A DNA stretch of 64,000 bases, from contig VTPC01091225.1 of the NCBI GenBank assembly GCA_011009095.1, positions 120,932 to 184,931 on the forward strand, given 5' to 3'. The notes below the pieces were generated by a model. The model did not search any database. It saw only the letters and a program-made list of their open reading frames with translations, and was not told the origin of the DNA. Position 1 is the stretch's first letter; each line of letters starts with the position of its first letter. Of the stretch, positions 35,759-48,600 are shown one piece after another. This stretch comes from Ignelater luminosus. Its lineage: Eukaryota; Arthropoda; Insecta; Coleoptera; Elateridae. The position numbers and the translations under genes were made by a program.

Positions 35759-35939
35759 TATTATATGAAAGGTGATGTAATTGGCTATATTTTACGGGTC
35801 TGAGATCAACGATTTCGCCGCTATCGCGCGTAGAATCAATCAGGCAAAAAATATATGGGTGTTACTAAATACTTTATTTACAGATATCGAGAACTTAAAG
35901 TAACATTAGTAGTAAAAAAGTAATATTAATTATTCATAT

Positions 35940-37314
35940 TCATTTGCGCCTTCTTTTAGAAGGTCCCGGATGGTAATCGACATCTTCTGGCATGGCATAT
36001 TCATCTTCCATTGGATCCAGCGATTCAACGGATGGGCAATCCACTTCCAGCTCGATTTCGATGTCCAATTTGTCATTTTCGTCCTCACCCACTACTACGT
36101 TGTTAGTGCAGCCTTCCTCGCAGTTGAGGCACCCACAATTGCCCTGGCAGTTCTTCGTACACTTGCAGGATACGAGCATCAATAATGCAGGGGTAGCAGG
36201 GGGTAGAAGAGTGGTCACAGGCTCAAGGCCAATATTTGTTCTCCAGCTAAACTCTTCTGCATTTTTTCTACTCCCAGCCGTTGCTGGACCTGGTAGTAGG
36301 GCTCTTAAGTGCTGTCGTGCTGCAGTTGTAGATGGTGATAAAGCAGCTATGTTGGAACTGTACTTGAAGGCTGCCTTCTTGTAGTAAATGTACCTTAGGT
36401 GGTTGAGCTTGGCATATTTGTTCCATTGTAAGCATACAGTAAAACGAGGAAACGTTCCCCAGCAGTAGCATTTGAGTCTGTGAAGACTTTTACAACGTCA
36501 GCAACGTTCGGGTTATTCACAAGTGTATTGAGGAACTCCAGTTACCCTTGTTTGAACATTACTGACGTTGTATCGCAACCTCTCATTGCGTGCCGGAAGG
36601 GGATGCTTTCTGTTACCAATGAACTTCCAGTATCAAGAGGTAAACAAGTAACTGGAAGAACGTTCTCCTTCTCAGGTTCAAGAAGAATACGTTGTTAACC
36701 TTGCAGAGACCTATCAAAATAACCAAGAGGTCTACAGCCTCCCCAACTACAATTACTGTCTCATTTGATGAAGCCAAGGACAAAGCGGTGTTCACAATCA
36801 GGGCGCCTGAATCTTCTTTCGCTTGCTTCCATTCTATTTCTACTGATGAGAGCAACGACCCTTGTTTTTTGGGTTAGCAAAGAACTTTTCTTTGGACATT
36901 ATTGGTATTACTGTCGTCAAACAGTATTTCAGCTGAAGCATGTTTCCTTGTTCTTCTCATACGCTCAGCAGTCTTTGTACCACCTTGTACGTCATGAGGG
37001 TAACCATCAAAAACTACTGCCTGTGGGTGATATTTTGACTGGACGTAGTGAACATATCTGCCGCAGATTGAAGAAAACGATTGATTCGTAGACCAAACAA
37101 CCCATGCAATAGAAAACCACCACTGATGACATAATGAACTTGGCCACTGGAGTGCTTGTTGGTTAGGGGTCAACATGGTCAACATTTGCCTAAAATAGAT
37201 AGTTTTCGTGTTAAATCTACGTACAGTGCCGTAATTCCCGTTATTGGGAGTTTTGGCTTTTGACACCCATTTTTTGCAGCGCTCTCGCTGATAAACTATT
37301 ATTCGGAGAAACAA
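35940..37314 (-). pseudogene. PIN/Asteroid-like nuclease protein with CXC-like cysteine tail, broken
   Basis: Three segments (37314-36874, 36855-36613, 36471-36268) share one - strand frame, separated by stops or local frame changes; a frameshift precedes the last part (36218-35940). The first contains AVVFDGY with an aspartate at codon 103, then TKTAERMRRTRKHASAEILFD. The second has QAKEDSGALIVNTAL and VVGEAVDLLVIL; relatives have G-x-DTDLL, so one acidic residue is lost. AMRGCDTTSVMFKQG is readable at about 36550-36595. The tail has SCKCTKNCQGNCGCLNCEEGC, like CXC (tesmin-type) zinc-binding repeats, then an acidic end and KRRRK. The acidic pattern resembles PIN/FEN-like nucleases. I recognise the family as a common arthropod repeat-encoded protein but know no established name. 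Confidence 0.65.
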
Positions 37315-37560
37315 ACCTGAAATAAAACGTAGGAAATTTCATCCTCTTTAGTTTCATATACGGTCGACTTCCCCGTGAAATGCATAGTTTCAGAGTTATT
37401 TTGAAAAAAACCGAAAAAAGTCCGCTTGTTTACTTATTTCCCGAGAAAATTCTTGTTGACAAACCTCTGATTCGTGTTCAGCGACCCAAAATACCATATA
37501 CTACCAAAAATCAAAACTCCGCCAAAACTTGCTTTTATTTCTGCTAAATGTCTGAACTAA
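37173..37560 (-). repeat. Right long inverted repeat arm
   Basis: Reverse-complement partner of 35350-35758. On the - strand it contains the first ATG of the element's gene (37314). Confidence 0.85.
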
Positions 37561-39280
37561 TTGCTTTTCTCCATCTCTTGTAGATTAAGAATTGAATTGG
37601 CATTCGTTACTAAATACAAGAGATTTCCTAGTTTCGAAAAAAGAGAAGTCTATTGAACTAAACCTAGGTGATTAAATCTTTATTGACAAGTAACCCAAAA
37701 ATTTGAATAATCTCAATACTACTGCAACAGTTATAAATGTTTTATAATGAAATCTGATAAGATCGAAAAATTATTTTTGATGTTATCTCTCTTACTAATA
37801 AATACGCCGATAAATGGCCTTTACGACATCAACATCCATTAATGTTTTACAACTTGGCTTTTTAAATACAAGACAAAACTTACGTCTATCATTCTAGCTA
37901 GCTGGAAATTTTATTATTACTGCCATCACAACTTTTTCTTAGACTTGACACTAGTATTAACTATCCATGCATAACCTAACTATTTCCTTGACATGCACTC
38001 GATAGCAATCAGTTTATTCTTCTTTATGGTTGATAAGGGTTAGAAAATCAGTTAAACGTTTGTATCAATTTTTTCTCTCTTGCATCTTTGAAAAGGGTTG
38101 CGCGTAGGCGGATATGCAGAGAAATTCAGCACTATCCCATTGGATATTTGGAACTTAACACCCACAAGTTTTGTATAAATTGATTTTCACCTCCTACTGT
38201 AACTACATATCCGGTGCCCTTTGTAAAATTAATCCTGTTGGCTTTATGGTCGGTATTATACAGTGAACACCTACGCCTTGTCAACTGAATACCGCTACAC
38301 GCTGGAATATCCCGAGAGTATTTCTATTTTCTAAAGATATTGTTTTTATTTGTGAAATAAATGATTGAGTAAATGTGGATGGTACGTTTCTAAATTGAAT
38401 ACTCAATAAAATGCAAAAATAGGAAATAATCGTCTGCAAACTACCCTCGAGGTATTCGAGTAATATTTAGTATAAGGTAATGTTTATATCGCTTTTGATT
38501 TTTTTTCCAATTCAATCATCTTTGCTTGGCATTAAGGATTAAAAGTGTTTCTTTAACATTTATAAATTACACTGTCTTTTATTTTTAGTTATTTTAATTA
38601 ATTTTTTTTTGTTTTCACATGTTTGATGTTTAATTCCATTAAAAGAAAAGCAATATAAGAATATCCTATTGTGCTTCCTTTCTGACAATGAAAGAGATCT
38701 TGAAAAGTAATTGGGAAGCCACAGAACATACGGTATTTAGATGCGAAAACTGCAATAGGGGTCCTCACAGAACTAATCTTACTCAGCAAATTTTGCTGTA
38801 TAAACATACGTAGATGATTTTCCAGGATCGAGTCAATCAGTGCATTTCCATACTAGAACAATCTCGTGGAGAATGAACCCATTAACACTCAAATTGGTTT
38901 TTTTTCTTAAATGAACAAAATAAACAGTGCTAGTCCTTTTAAAAAAATTCAAGAAGTTTAATTTTTTCAAATTTCCAGTTCGTTGGAAAAGCTTGTCGTT
39001 ATATGACGACGCTGGGCGGATAAGGAATGATGCTGTTGCTAGGTCGCCCTTACGAATCGTTTGGCTTCCATCCCTTCTATGCGTCTAACACAATGGTCTT
39101 GTTCGTATGACAATCAAAAAAGTATTTCAAATAAATAAGTTTACTAAAATAAATCTTATAAGGAGAACAAAAGAACACACTTTTTTGTCCTGTGTATTGA
39201 AGAAAACAAAAAGAACACACTATGTTATATGGAAAAAAAGAACATACTAGTGATTATGGTAAGTGGAGAAACATTCAATA
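37561..39280. other. AT-rich non-coding stretch
   Basis: No coding sequence is recognised. The part nearest the piggyBac relic (about 38870-39280) may be its 3' flank; I could not mark a TTAA-flanked terminal repeat. Confidence 0.45.
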
Positions 39281-39281
39281 C

Positions 39282-40800
39282 ATAAGGTTACGTTACACAG
39301 CTAGTACGCAGTGCGCTTCGACATCCCTCCAGCTGGCATCTACGTTGTTTGTCCCTTTTAACAACGTAATCTGGAATCTTCTGATCATAACAAATGTTAG
39401 GGGTAGGAGCACTTGGACACTTGACACTTCTCTTTAGAAGTTCGGAATTCAACGAGCGATAGTACGAATCGTCCATGTATATGCCTATAGAGCATCCAGG
39501 AATTTACATACAGCAACCATATCCAGCAACCGTACAAAGATTGGCCAGTACCACTTCTTACGGCGTATATTTGTCTGATATTTACCGACTAACCAATCAT
39601 GCCGGTCAACGCCTTCCATTGTGATACGGGAATCTTCTTCTTTTTCCTTCCTCTGCACAGTGGCCAGTGATGATATGGCATCATAATTAGTGGCCACGTT
39701 GACACATCTACTGTTATTTCACCTTACAAAACAGATGTCTCCGTTGGTATCGTACCTATAGTCTAAAGAGTCCCGTTTTAACTTTTTCAAGATTCCTAAG
39801 TCTTTCAAAGGGCACTTCTGCAATCTATTTTTCCTGATCGTGCCTGTTCCATGAAACGGTTTGTTTCCTAGGTTATTGAAAAATATTACGTGACCCTTTG
39901 GGGAACTAACGCATTCTAATATACTGAATACCATCCGAGAGCCTAAAGTTAGTTCTTTCATTTCATTCAAATTATAACAGTAGCCAGACTGTCCACACAA
40001 TGCCCACAACTTATATCCAAAACGGATGGGTTTTCCTTTTATAAACTGCTCGAGGTTATTTCGACCGAAATAGCAAATCGTCATTTCATCTATTGCTAAA
40101 TTTGTATTAAAAACTCCAAACTTTCGAAACTGGACGCGAATTTTGGTTATCAGGGGTCTAATTTTAAAGCCCTTGCGTCTCTATTTTCGTTTGTCTTCAA
40201 AGTGCAGAATGCTTTTTATTTTCAGATATCTGTTTCGACTCATTCCAGCTTTAACCACAGAGCATCCTAAGTCATGATCAATGCTCCAGTACATTCGTTC
40301 TGATGGAAGAGCTCTATAACCAGAAAGTAGCAATATGCCCAAGAATGAGTTTCTTTTTGCTGGCTGAATAACGAGCAGTTTCTTTCACAATACTTCTTCT
40401 TGAAAGAATTCAGTATGCATGTGGTTTCCATGTTTTTTTATATCTTCGCTGACTGTTTCATATTCCGTCCTAGAATTCCCAAACTTTGAATAACTTGGTT
40501 CTTGTTTCTTCCACAATGACTGATTTTCACATGCAACGTTCGTTGATTTGTTGGGTTCCTTGGTGATGGCGTGAATTTCCAATGTTCCAACTACGTCATC
40601 CACTGAAGGAGCGTCGTTGAGTCCAACGTCATCGTCACACTGCTCACCACTAAGCTCATCTACGTCCGGTGGAATTATTACAATATCGATGCTGTTCTAG
40701 TTTTCTAAGTCATCATAAAAGAAGTCATCCTCGATTATCTCCTTGATTTCCTTAAAACTCAAGGCCTTTTTGTAGTAGCGAATCCTAAAATCAATGAAAT
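39282..40800 (-). pseudogene. piggyBac transposase, - strand, near full length but inactive
   Basis: From 40790 downwards: an acidic N-terminal region (KKALSFKEIKEIIEDD, then IIPPDVDELSGEQCDDD), a broken middle with MYWSIDHDLG and MSRNRYLKI, then IDEMTICYFGR near 40085 with the first catalytic Asp, and IKGKPIRFGYKLWALCG. In 39719-40084 the motif usually read as FFDN is FFNN, so the middle catalytic Asp is Asn, and about 20 residues after it are missing. RATGTI-type sequence follows as FHGTGTIRKNR. The last Asp block is GVDRHDWLVGKYQ in 39485-39697. A decayed cysteine-rich tail is at 39288-39476. It differs from the piggyBac at 3.1-3.8 kb, so these are two families. Confidence 0.88.
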
Positions 40801-42464
40801 CCTTACCTCAAATGTACAATAGTATAAATCCAAATAACCCAACCGAAGACAATAATCAAAATTCTAGTACATTACTTTTCTTTATCAAAATTTCGAGTGT
40901 CTACGCTAAAGCGTTCAAAGCGTCTGATTATATTTCAAATTCATTATTAAAAGTGAAGTGTTTACTGCAAACGTTTCTTAAGCTAACTGTGTACAGGGTG
41001 ATATTTCTTAGAGCCACCCATATATAGGATGTTTTGCCGTAAGGGATCCACTTACAGAGTCTGCGAGAAGCTGCGTGGGCTGACTGTTGGTTCTCTATGA
41101 CTTTCAGCTTCTGGCGCCCTTAATTCTGCTTTCACACTTTCAATTTTCGATCTTGCAGAAACTGAAAGATTCCTCTACCACTGTTTTTCAGACTTCTAAA
41201 ACATCTTCTTCTAATAAAAGGAGGCACGAGATAAAGCACTGTTACCAGGCGCATTTTTAATTATTTTTATGTTTCGTTTAGTTTCGCAAAATTTTTTTAT
41301 ACTTCTCGCTTTCATACAAAACATACACTTATACAAACGAGTATAACCAAAATAACAAGCACGTTTCGGCTCATCTAGCCTTGTTTCTGCAAGGTTGCCA
41401 GTTAGTCAAAAGAAATATGAATTTAATTAATTTTTTGGCATGTTTGACATGCTGAAGATGACACAATCTTTGTATTTTAAAGTGTTTTTGTAGTTACTCA
41501 GTGCACTCTACAACTGCTCAAAATTGATGTTACAAGGTATCAACAATCTTGTCAATAGTGAGACCAACATTTCACCCCAAAAGTTTTTTTTTTCAGAAAC
41601 GTAATAGCTGGACTTAAAAACGAAATAAGAGCTTGTAGGTCAGGCGAAATTGATTTTGCATCAACAGTGTAGTAAAACTGTTAGCGCCGAGTTGAACTGC
41701 ATTTAAAACCTAACCTAGTACAGCTCTTCCGAAGTACAACTGGAGCTTCCTGTAAGAAGATTACGTGATAGTCTTTGTACGAGTATCTAATCCGTATTTC
41801 TTTATAATAAGCGAAGGTCCGCTACTGAAGTTCAAATCTGAATCATTTTGTACATGCAACATTAAAAATCTTTTGATCTAAAAGACTTAAAGCACTTAGA
41901 ATAAAAGAAACTGTTAATAAGAAATAACTGACACAATTTACTCAGCTTCGTAAGTCAAATCGAACAAAAAAGCTCAGATACTTTTATCTAAATGTCTGAG
42001 CAACTCGAATAGTTTGAATAGCACCCAGAGGCCAATACAGGTTTGAGAATCCAGGCATTTAAAGCTATGGTTTTGCTTGCCCAATTCCAACCCTGATGCA
42101 ATACCTATTATCTTAACATGCCACTTTTTAAGGGGATCGTAAAGTGCAAATTTTAATTTTTTTCGGAATTACCGAATTGAACTTAACAAAACTGAAGATG
42201 AGTATTCTTTAAGCATCGTTTTAATGGTATCTGAACTGGAAATCACACCCAATCCAGAGCTAATCTATCTAGAACAAAAGTTATTGAGAATGTATCAACA
42301 ATCTCTTTCCCCTTCTACTTACTTAGGAAAATCATTTTTAGCAGTCGAGAAATATTCTTCATAACTTCTTTGGCGAAACAATGCTCTCAACAATAACCAT
42401 GTAGCTGATCAGAAATAGGTTCAAGCCAAAGAAAACCTTCATTTTCATTTAATTACTTCATACA
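40801..42464. other. Non-coding stretch
   Basis: No gene seen. ACAGGGTGATATTTCTTAGA at about 40994 resembles tips of small DNA elements, and on the - strand near 41350-41400 GATGAGCCGAAACGTGCTTG resembles a repeat tail; neither can be bounded. Confidence 0.4.
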
Positions 42465-43606
42465 TACGATAGCAGTCCCATAATGAGTTGACCTGACATA
42501 TTTCTAAAATTATTGTGGAAAAACTGTATGGAGTAGTCTATCGCCCCATCTTTTGTTTGTTAAATTTGCATGCGTCTAGACGCATTAATTTGTAATTAAG
42601 AGTGAGTTTTGCTAATGCATGTTTTGAGTGTTTACAAGTGTTATAAAATTTCTGTTTAAAGAAGGTCAGTTACGGGCTGAAATTAAACCACGTTTGGATG
42701 GCGTATTCGGCGATGCTTTTCTTTCACATGGCACTGTAAAGAATTGGGCGAAAGAGTTCCGCTTTAGGCGCAATTCTGTAGAAGATATTACACATCGTCG
42801 ACTGGTTAAAGTTAAACAATCTCCCTTACTGAAAAAGAAGTGTTGAGTGACCGACGATTAAAAGTCAGGGAGATTGCAGCACGATTAGAGCTTTTAAAAG
42901 CCAGTGTTCATCGTGCTTTGCAAGATCACCTGCACATGAGTAAAGTGAGTGCACTTTTAGAGCTGTGCGGCGACAACTCCAAGCAAATATAATCGACCGA
43001 ATACTGACCGGAGATGAAACGATGGTGCTTTACTATGATCCTGAAAGCAAACGCGAATCGATGAAGTGACGATACAAGGGAGAAGCACCCCCAAGAAAGG
43101 CAAGAGTGTCACAATCTACACAAAGGACCATGAGCACGATTTTTTGGGATTCACTAGGAATTCTAATGGTAGATTTTAAATCTAGAAATACTACCGTAAA
43201 CTATACGTCTCTAGTGCTTAGGTTGACACACTGCATAAAAGAAAAACAGCGAGGAAAATTGAACAAGGTTGTCCTGCTTTTGCATGATAATGCGCCTGTC
43301 CATACGGCTGCTATTGCAAAAGCTGCCATTCGTGATAGCGGATTCATTGAGCTCGAACATCCACCGTACAGCCCGCACATGGTTCCAAGCGATTGAACTT
43401 GGTGGAAGGAAATTTTTCAACGATGAGTTGCAGGCATCCGTATTTAGTCATTTTAAGGGAAAGAATTCTGAGTACTTTTACAAAGGTATCGCCGATGTAA
43501 CAAGTGTGTTGCAATAGAGGGTGACTATATTGAAAAGTAATATGTGTTTTATTTTTTTTTTCCTCTACACCTCTGTCAGGCCAATTCACTATGAGACCGT
43601 CCTCTA
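42465..43606 (+). mobile_element. Mariner element, near full length, with inverted repeats and TA flanks
   Basis: The left end TA-CGATAGCAGTCCCATAATG (42465 on) and right end (reverse complement TA-GAGGACGGTCTCATAGTG, to 43606) are imperfect inverted repeats sharing TGACCTGACA / TGGCCTGACA at their inner side. TA flanks both ends. At 1.14 kb it is slightly shorter than autonomous mariners. It belongs to a different lineage from the element at 164-1080. Confidence 0.85.
42628..43560 (+). pseudogene. Mariner transposase, DD34D triad kept but frames broken
   Basis: The N-terminal HTH region opens at about 42628 (VIKFLFKEGQLRAEIKPRLDGVFGD, and TVKNWAKEFR). After a stop at 42846 decayed frames carry LKVREIAARL and SVHRALQDHLHM-like sequence. 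The first catalytic Asp is in TGDETMVLYYDPESK near 43010-43050. The segment 43106-43396 has STIFWDSLGILMVDF, LLHDNAPVHTA (second Asp, codon 61) and PPYSPHMVPSD (third Asp, codon 96); 34 residues lie between, the DD34D spacing. The last part is in the frame of 43269-43517. All three aspartates survive, but at least three frame breaks prevent a product. Confidence 0.9.
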
Positions 43607-44430
43607 ACTTCACTGAAAGGAAATACAGGGATCTTATCTGAAAGTATTTCACCCAGATTCCACAATTTTACCCAATTTGATCTTCATCAGGTTCTTGTTC
43701 AAAACTTAATTTGGAAGTTTGCTCTCTCTTCCTGTTGAATGCCACTACCATATCAGTTTTCAAGCTTGTTGAATTTCTTTTACTTTTTCAATTAGCTGCT
43801 TTCTCGCTTCTCATATAATAAGATTAAAGAAAAAACCTAGGACATCTAATTTGCTCATGGAGGTTGCTTTTGGAACCTCTAAGCGGGCTATTCGAGCCTC
43901 AAATTGGAGACCCGGGGTCCCCCTCGAGCTACCAACCGGATACGCGAGGTGTTCTTCGAGCTCTAAACAACTTTAATAGCGCCAGGATTCAAAATCCCGT
44001 ACATGTCCGGGAAAAAGAAAACATGTCCAGGAAGAAAGAATGCGTTTGGTATAAGAGATTAAAGTGGCATTTGCACCAAAAACAGAAAAACGCTTACTAG
44101 ATTAGGCAAAATCTTATCTTCCTATCAGGCTAATTGCATTTTTATCTACTTACATCTTTGAAAAATATCATAGATAACTATATTAGACAAATTTGCTTAC
44201 CAAGAAGGAAGATTCACTACAAGCATTGTTTAGATTCCAACAATGAAGACACTTAAGTGAATTTCATAATACTATACTATTAAATGAATCAACGCTATGC
44301 CGTTAGGGGATGCCCATAAGGTGGCCGCCTGCTGTGGTGACTGATGACTGATGAACTAATCTCACTCATCTAATCTGGGCTCTGTGCTCAAGGATGTATA
44401 GACGACTTCATTATGACGTTAAAGGCAAGC
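43607..44430. other. Non-coding stretch
   Basis: The 79-codon frame at 43864-44100 has no known domain. The region may hold the 5' side of the LINE that follows, but no motif supports it. Confidence 0.4.
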
Positions 44431-45690
44431 AAGTTTTCTCTGACCGCATTCAAACTGCCTTCTCTATAAACAAAAAAGGGACTTGGAAGGGGGATTTAAT
44501 TCCAATTCCAGTACAACATTGTACCGTTTACCAAGAGAAATGGATTTGATTTATGTAGTTTCATGTTGAAAGAGACATCCATTACATTATCGGGGGAGGA
44601 AGTAATTCTAGACGACAGCTGCGACAGCCTTTTGGGCGTGCAATAGGATTTTTAGAAAAACGTGGGGCCTAAAATCGAAATGATATTTTGGTCACATAAG
44701 GCAATAATAATAATAGTACTTACGCTTCTTTAATATGGCGGACCAAAACAGAAGAACAGGAAACAATAAATTACTTAGTTGAACAGGATATAAAAAGAGT
44801 CATAGTATTCATGTCCAACTGCAGCTAACCCCTCTACAAATTTATTTACTTAATAAATTAGGACTGCAACAAGCAACAAAAAATGAAAGACGTAGACCTA
44901 ACTGGTCACTTACGTTTATTGGTCTAAATTGAGTCCTGAACAAAACCAAGGCAGCACAATCTCGAATGTCTATGCGAGGTGGTAATTGTTGTCAGTGATA
45001 CATGAAGCAATGGAATCCACTATGGAATCTTGTTAGCTCGCGAATGGAACTAATAGAGCAGACGTAGGAGTTGCTGATCCTAATTTCAAACTAGCGAAAT
45101 CTCTAGTCTAGCTTCTAGACAGAAATTCATGCCACAGATATTGATATCTAAGAGTGTAGGGGAAAGCATTCTTTTAAATCAAAAAGCGTTTCTGACTACA
45201 AGTAACCACTAGAGTAAAATGTAATAACGTTACCTTATTGCGAGTGCCAATGCATCAGGGAATGGAAGAGATTAATTGCTTTACTAAAAGAGGTGCAGTG
45301 GTACCATTTATGGAACCGGAACTGTTTTATACCAGTCCTAAAAGCTACCTAAGAAGAGGAGCAAATGGTATCCTACTGGACGAAAACTTTTGGCCAAAGA
45401 CAGAATTGTGTTTCGTATTCTCTCTTAGTTTGACCCAAAATTTAAACAAGCCTTCTTATTCTTATTCTGCTCGGTAGGTTTTCATCTAACAAATACTGGC
45501 ATAATGGAAAATGCCAATTTTAAGACAGTGTAGCTAAAGATACAGAACCTTTAGTTACTTTGCAGTTGCAAAGTTTTGGTTCGTACCAAGCTAAACCATT
45601 TCGAGGGAATTATTTTGACTCCTCAAGAGATCAGAGATTTAGCACTTAGGTTTGCTAAAAGTTTGGTCATCTACAATCTTGGTTTGACTC
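44430..45690 (+). pseudogene. LINE RT/RNase H relic (I-type), + strand
   Basis: The decayed frames give, in order: a stretch like the RT palm end near 44440-44600 (ETSITLSGEEV), KTWGLKSKMIFWSHKAI near 44660-44700, equivalent to the KxWGLxPKMxxWxYTAI motif after the RT, then RNase H: LANGTNRADVGVADPN near 45040-45085 and VTLLRVPMHQGMEEINCFTKRG at about 45228-45300, which corresponds to the VPGHxGIEGNExAD motif with key residues lost. Downstream, TPQEIRDLALRFAKSL (about 45625-45665) matches the C-terminal end of such LINEs. It is the + strand counterpart of the 17.4-19.3 kb relic. Confidence 0.72.
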
Positions 45691-48600
45691 CTAAGGTAAA
45701 CATTTCAAAAAGTCGGGTGGTTTTTGGCAGAATCTATCCGAGAAGCTAATTTGGCCCGATATCATCGATCTCACGTAGAATCGTTTTAAGTCCACTACTA
45801 GCATTTTGCGTTCGTTTAACAAAAAGGCTGTGCCATAACATAGTTGACAACGCTACTGTAGCTCTATGAAACGCGTTCTTGGTAATATTGTGTTTTACGT
45901 AGGTAGTGTATTTCCTATGGTATCCAAGATCATCGTAGTACGACGCACACGCAAATCGAACACAATATAAGATGATAACGGATGTTGCATGCTTATACAA
46001 CATTACGAAATGCTATAAGACAAGATAGTGATGGTCTTAAACTATTCATTCTACGGAAGCCTTAAGAGCTCTTTAAAAAATATTCGAGATTTATTATAAA
46101 ATGTAAAATTGGATACATATAGTAATAAATAAGTTGGAATAACGATCGATACATATCTATAGAATGAAACTTTCCCATTGTCTTTTTAGATTCATGTGTG
46201 GAAACTGTGACACGATCCCATGAATTTAAATCTTCCATTCAATCATTTTCCCTTGCGCCTTTGTACTAGGCCATATCTTTTAATACATAAATAATAGTAA
46301 AGCGTACTAGATATAACCGGAGATTCTTAATCCTTATAGTTTTCCTTTTGATTCCTTTTTTCAAAAAGTACAATTAACAAGTTGTTGCAAGTTTTCCAAT
46401 GAAAACCTCTTCATATTAATTTAATCCATTTATATTAATGAACTCCTCCTTAATTTGTTCAAAAACTTATTTATACACAGCTATTAATCGTAGTCGTAAA
46501 TTTACAAAAAGGATTTTGCCTAATACATGTGGGTGGTCTATTTGCTGAATCTAATTTATGCATTTAAATTTAATTTGTATTCTAAATCCAGACTTTTAAT
46601 TCAAAAAATATTCTAATTTCTTTTAAACTTTGAAAATTTCACTTGTCGGTTTTTTTGTTTTATTTCCGGTTTTGCTAATGGTTTGCTACTTATTGTTAGA
46701 AAATTAGTCGCAAGATATCAAATATATAAAAAAGAAAATCATAAATTACTAATTCATAAGCTTAAACACGATTATGTTAATTTATGCGAATTAGTACATA
46801 AAAAATTTCATTTCCTTCATAAATTTCGTACAGTTCGCGTAAAAAATTGCAAATATCAAATACTGATGGAGTAGTTTAGCTGGTTTACAACTGCTGCCAT
46901 GAAAGTTTTCCGCGTTTTTATTAGGAAACGCGTTTAGAGCGCCATGAATATAAATAAGTTAAAACTGGACATATTTTCGAGGGGAAAAATAGAGCACAGA
47001 CCGGGTCATTTCGGCTTTTAGCGTTCAAGAAACCCTGATTATATCGGAGGGTATTACATTGAGATTCAAGTAAAGCTATGAATAGCATAATAAATCAGTA
47101 GTACTTAAATATTTTGTAATCTAAGCGCTGCTCGATTGCTTTCCATTGTATCTTTTATTAATAAAGGCAGTTGGCAAGAGTTACTTGCTCCAAGTTTTAA
47201 TTAAAGTTTATGGATGTGTTTCGGTATTAAAATCTTTCCTTGTAATCGCGCAACGATTTTAATGGGAACTGTGCTATTCAATGTATAAATTGTTTAATTG
47301 AATTAAATCTGTTGCATGATGTTTACGTTTTATAAAAGGTAGTAAATTCTCATGTGCCTTTCGTTTTAAGCGGGTTTCTATGAATATTACAGTTAGAGGA
47401 TAATATGTAAATGAAAGCAGATGTTTCTATGTTTTCTGTATTTATTCTAGCAAAACTAACTTTAGTTCGAAGTACGGTAATTTAGTTTTAAATAATATAT
47501 TTCAGCTTCTGTATTTAATTTTGAAATTTTCTCTTCAAATGAAAAATATTTCTTCAATTTTTATTTCTTGTAGACAGATTCATACAAAATACTCAGCAAA
47601 CAAGTTTGAAATTTAGGCATACTGTAACCATCCACGTTTTCACACAATAAACTGACATAAAACAACTTTTTTCATTCAGGTTGTAAGTTTGTGATCTCAG
47701 ATGTTCTCGTTTTGCTAGCAGTTACACACGCTCATTTCTTACAATTATTATTTCAGCCATAACTGAAAAAACTAACCTAACTATTTAAAATAGTTGCATT
47801 CTATCAGCTGGCCCATTCATTAAGATATTTTTACACTGTGTCGACGTCATCGTTTGTTCTAATTTTTGTTTTGTAATATAGAAGCTGAATTATACCAAAA
47901 TATTAAGTTTCAGCCCGACAAAACAAAACAAAAAAACAACAAACAAAACCCCCCGAATATACTGTAGACGATCTTGAGGAGCACTTGATGTAAACGACGG
48001 GTTGATACTAATTTTTAGCCGTTTTCTTAATATCGTCTGTGAAGTGAAGGTAACCTTACAGTATAGTGTTGCTTAGTAGTCAGGTGGCTCAGAATTCAGT
48101 GACCTACCATATCTCTTAAGTGCAAATCTAAAAGATTTGCCTGCTAGGAATTATCGAAGCAATAATAATAATAATCATCATCATGATTATCTTCTTTAAT
48201 GTAAAGGAAAAAAACAAACTAATAAATAATAAAAACGATTAGAAGACCATGTTTGCTCCACTCAGAATGCGAAACGCTTGGTTTTGGAACAGCAAGTCAA
48301 TCATGTAATGGTTGTCCAGATAGTGGAAAAAGTGCCCCCTTGGTTGCCCAATTCAAAAATTGGCTAGAAAGCAAAATTGTAATTGAGGCACAGTGGAAAT
48401 AAAGCAAGTCCAGTAGGGAATGATGGTGAAGAAGCTCTAAGAAAACGATGGAATTAGGAAGCTTCACATTGGAAAAACGTAGCAGCCATAAAATCTAAAA
48501 AAGCGCAATATTTGCAATCAGGAGCCGTAACAGGCAATCAACTTGTCTGAAATGAGATAGTTGATGGTATCTTACTCCTCAGACGAGTTTGCCATACCTG

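Larger units (their letters stand above)
35350..37560 (-). mobile_element. Long-TIR element encoding a nuclease-like protein
   Basis: About 2.2 kb with inverted arms at about 35350-35758 and 37173-37560. The arms are highly similar, including almost 50 bp with no difference around AATTACGGCACTGTACGT. The only gene, on the - strand, starts within or just inside the right arm. It shows no DDE-type transposase but a nuclease-like acidic core and a cysteine-rich tail. The outer ends and target duplication could not be fixed. The gene family is repeated in many arthropod genomes; its link to a mobile element is my inference from this TIR structure. Confidence 0.65.

Noticed and set aside
41350..41400. 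GCCGAAACGTG (- strand) and GCCGAAACGTCGG at 60.71 kb as Penelope or LINE tails
   Set aside because: Only about 10 bp is shared and no adjacent reverse transcriptase or GIY-YIG reading could be supported.
44335..44375. CTGATGA repeats at 44.34 kb
   Set aside because: No GAAA or pairing partner follows; a short duplication only.
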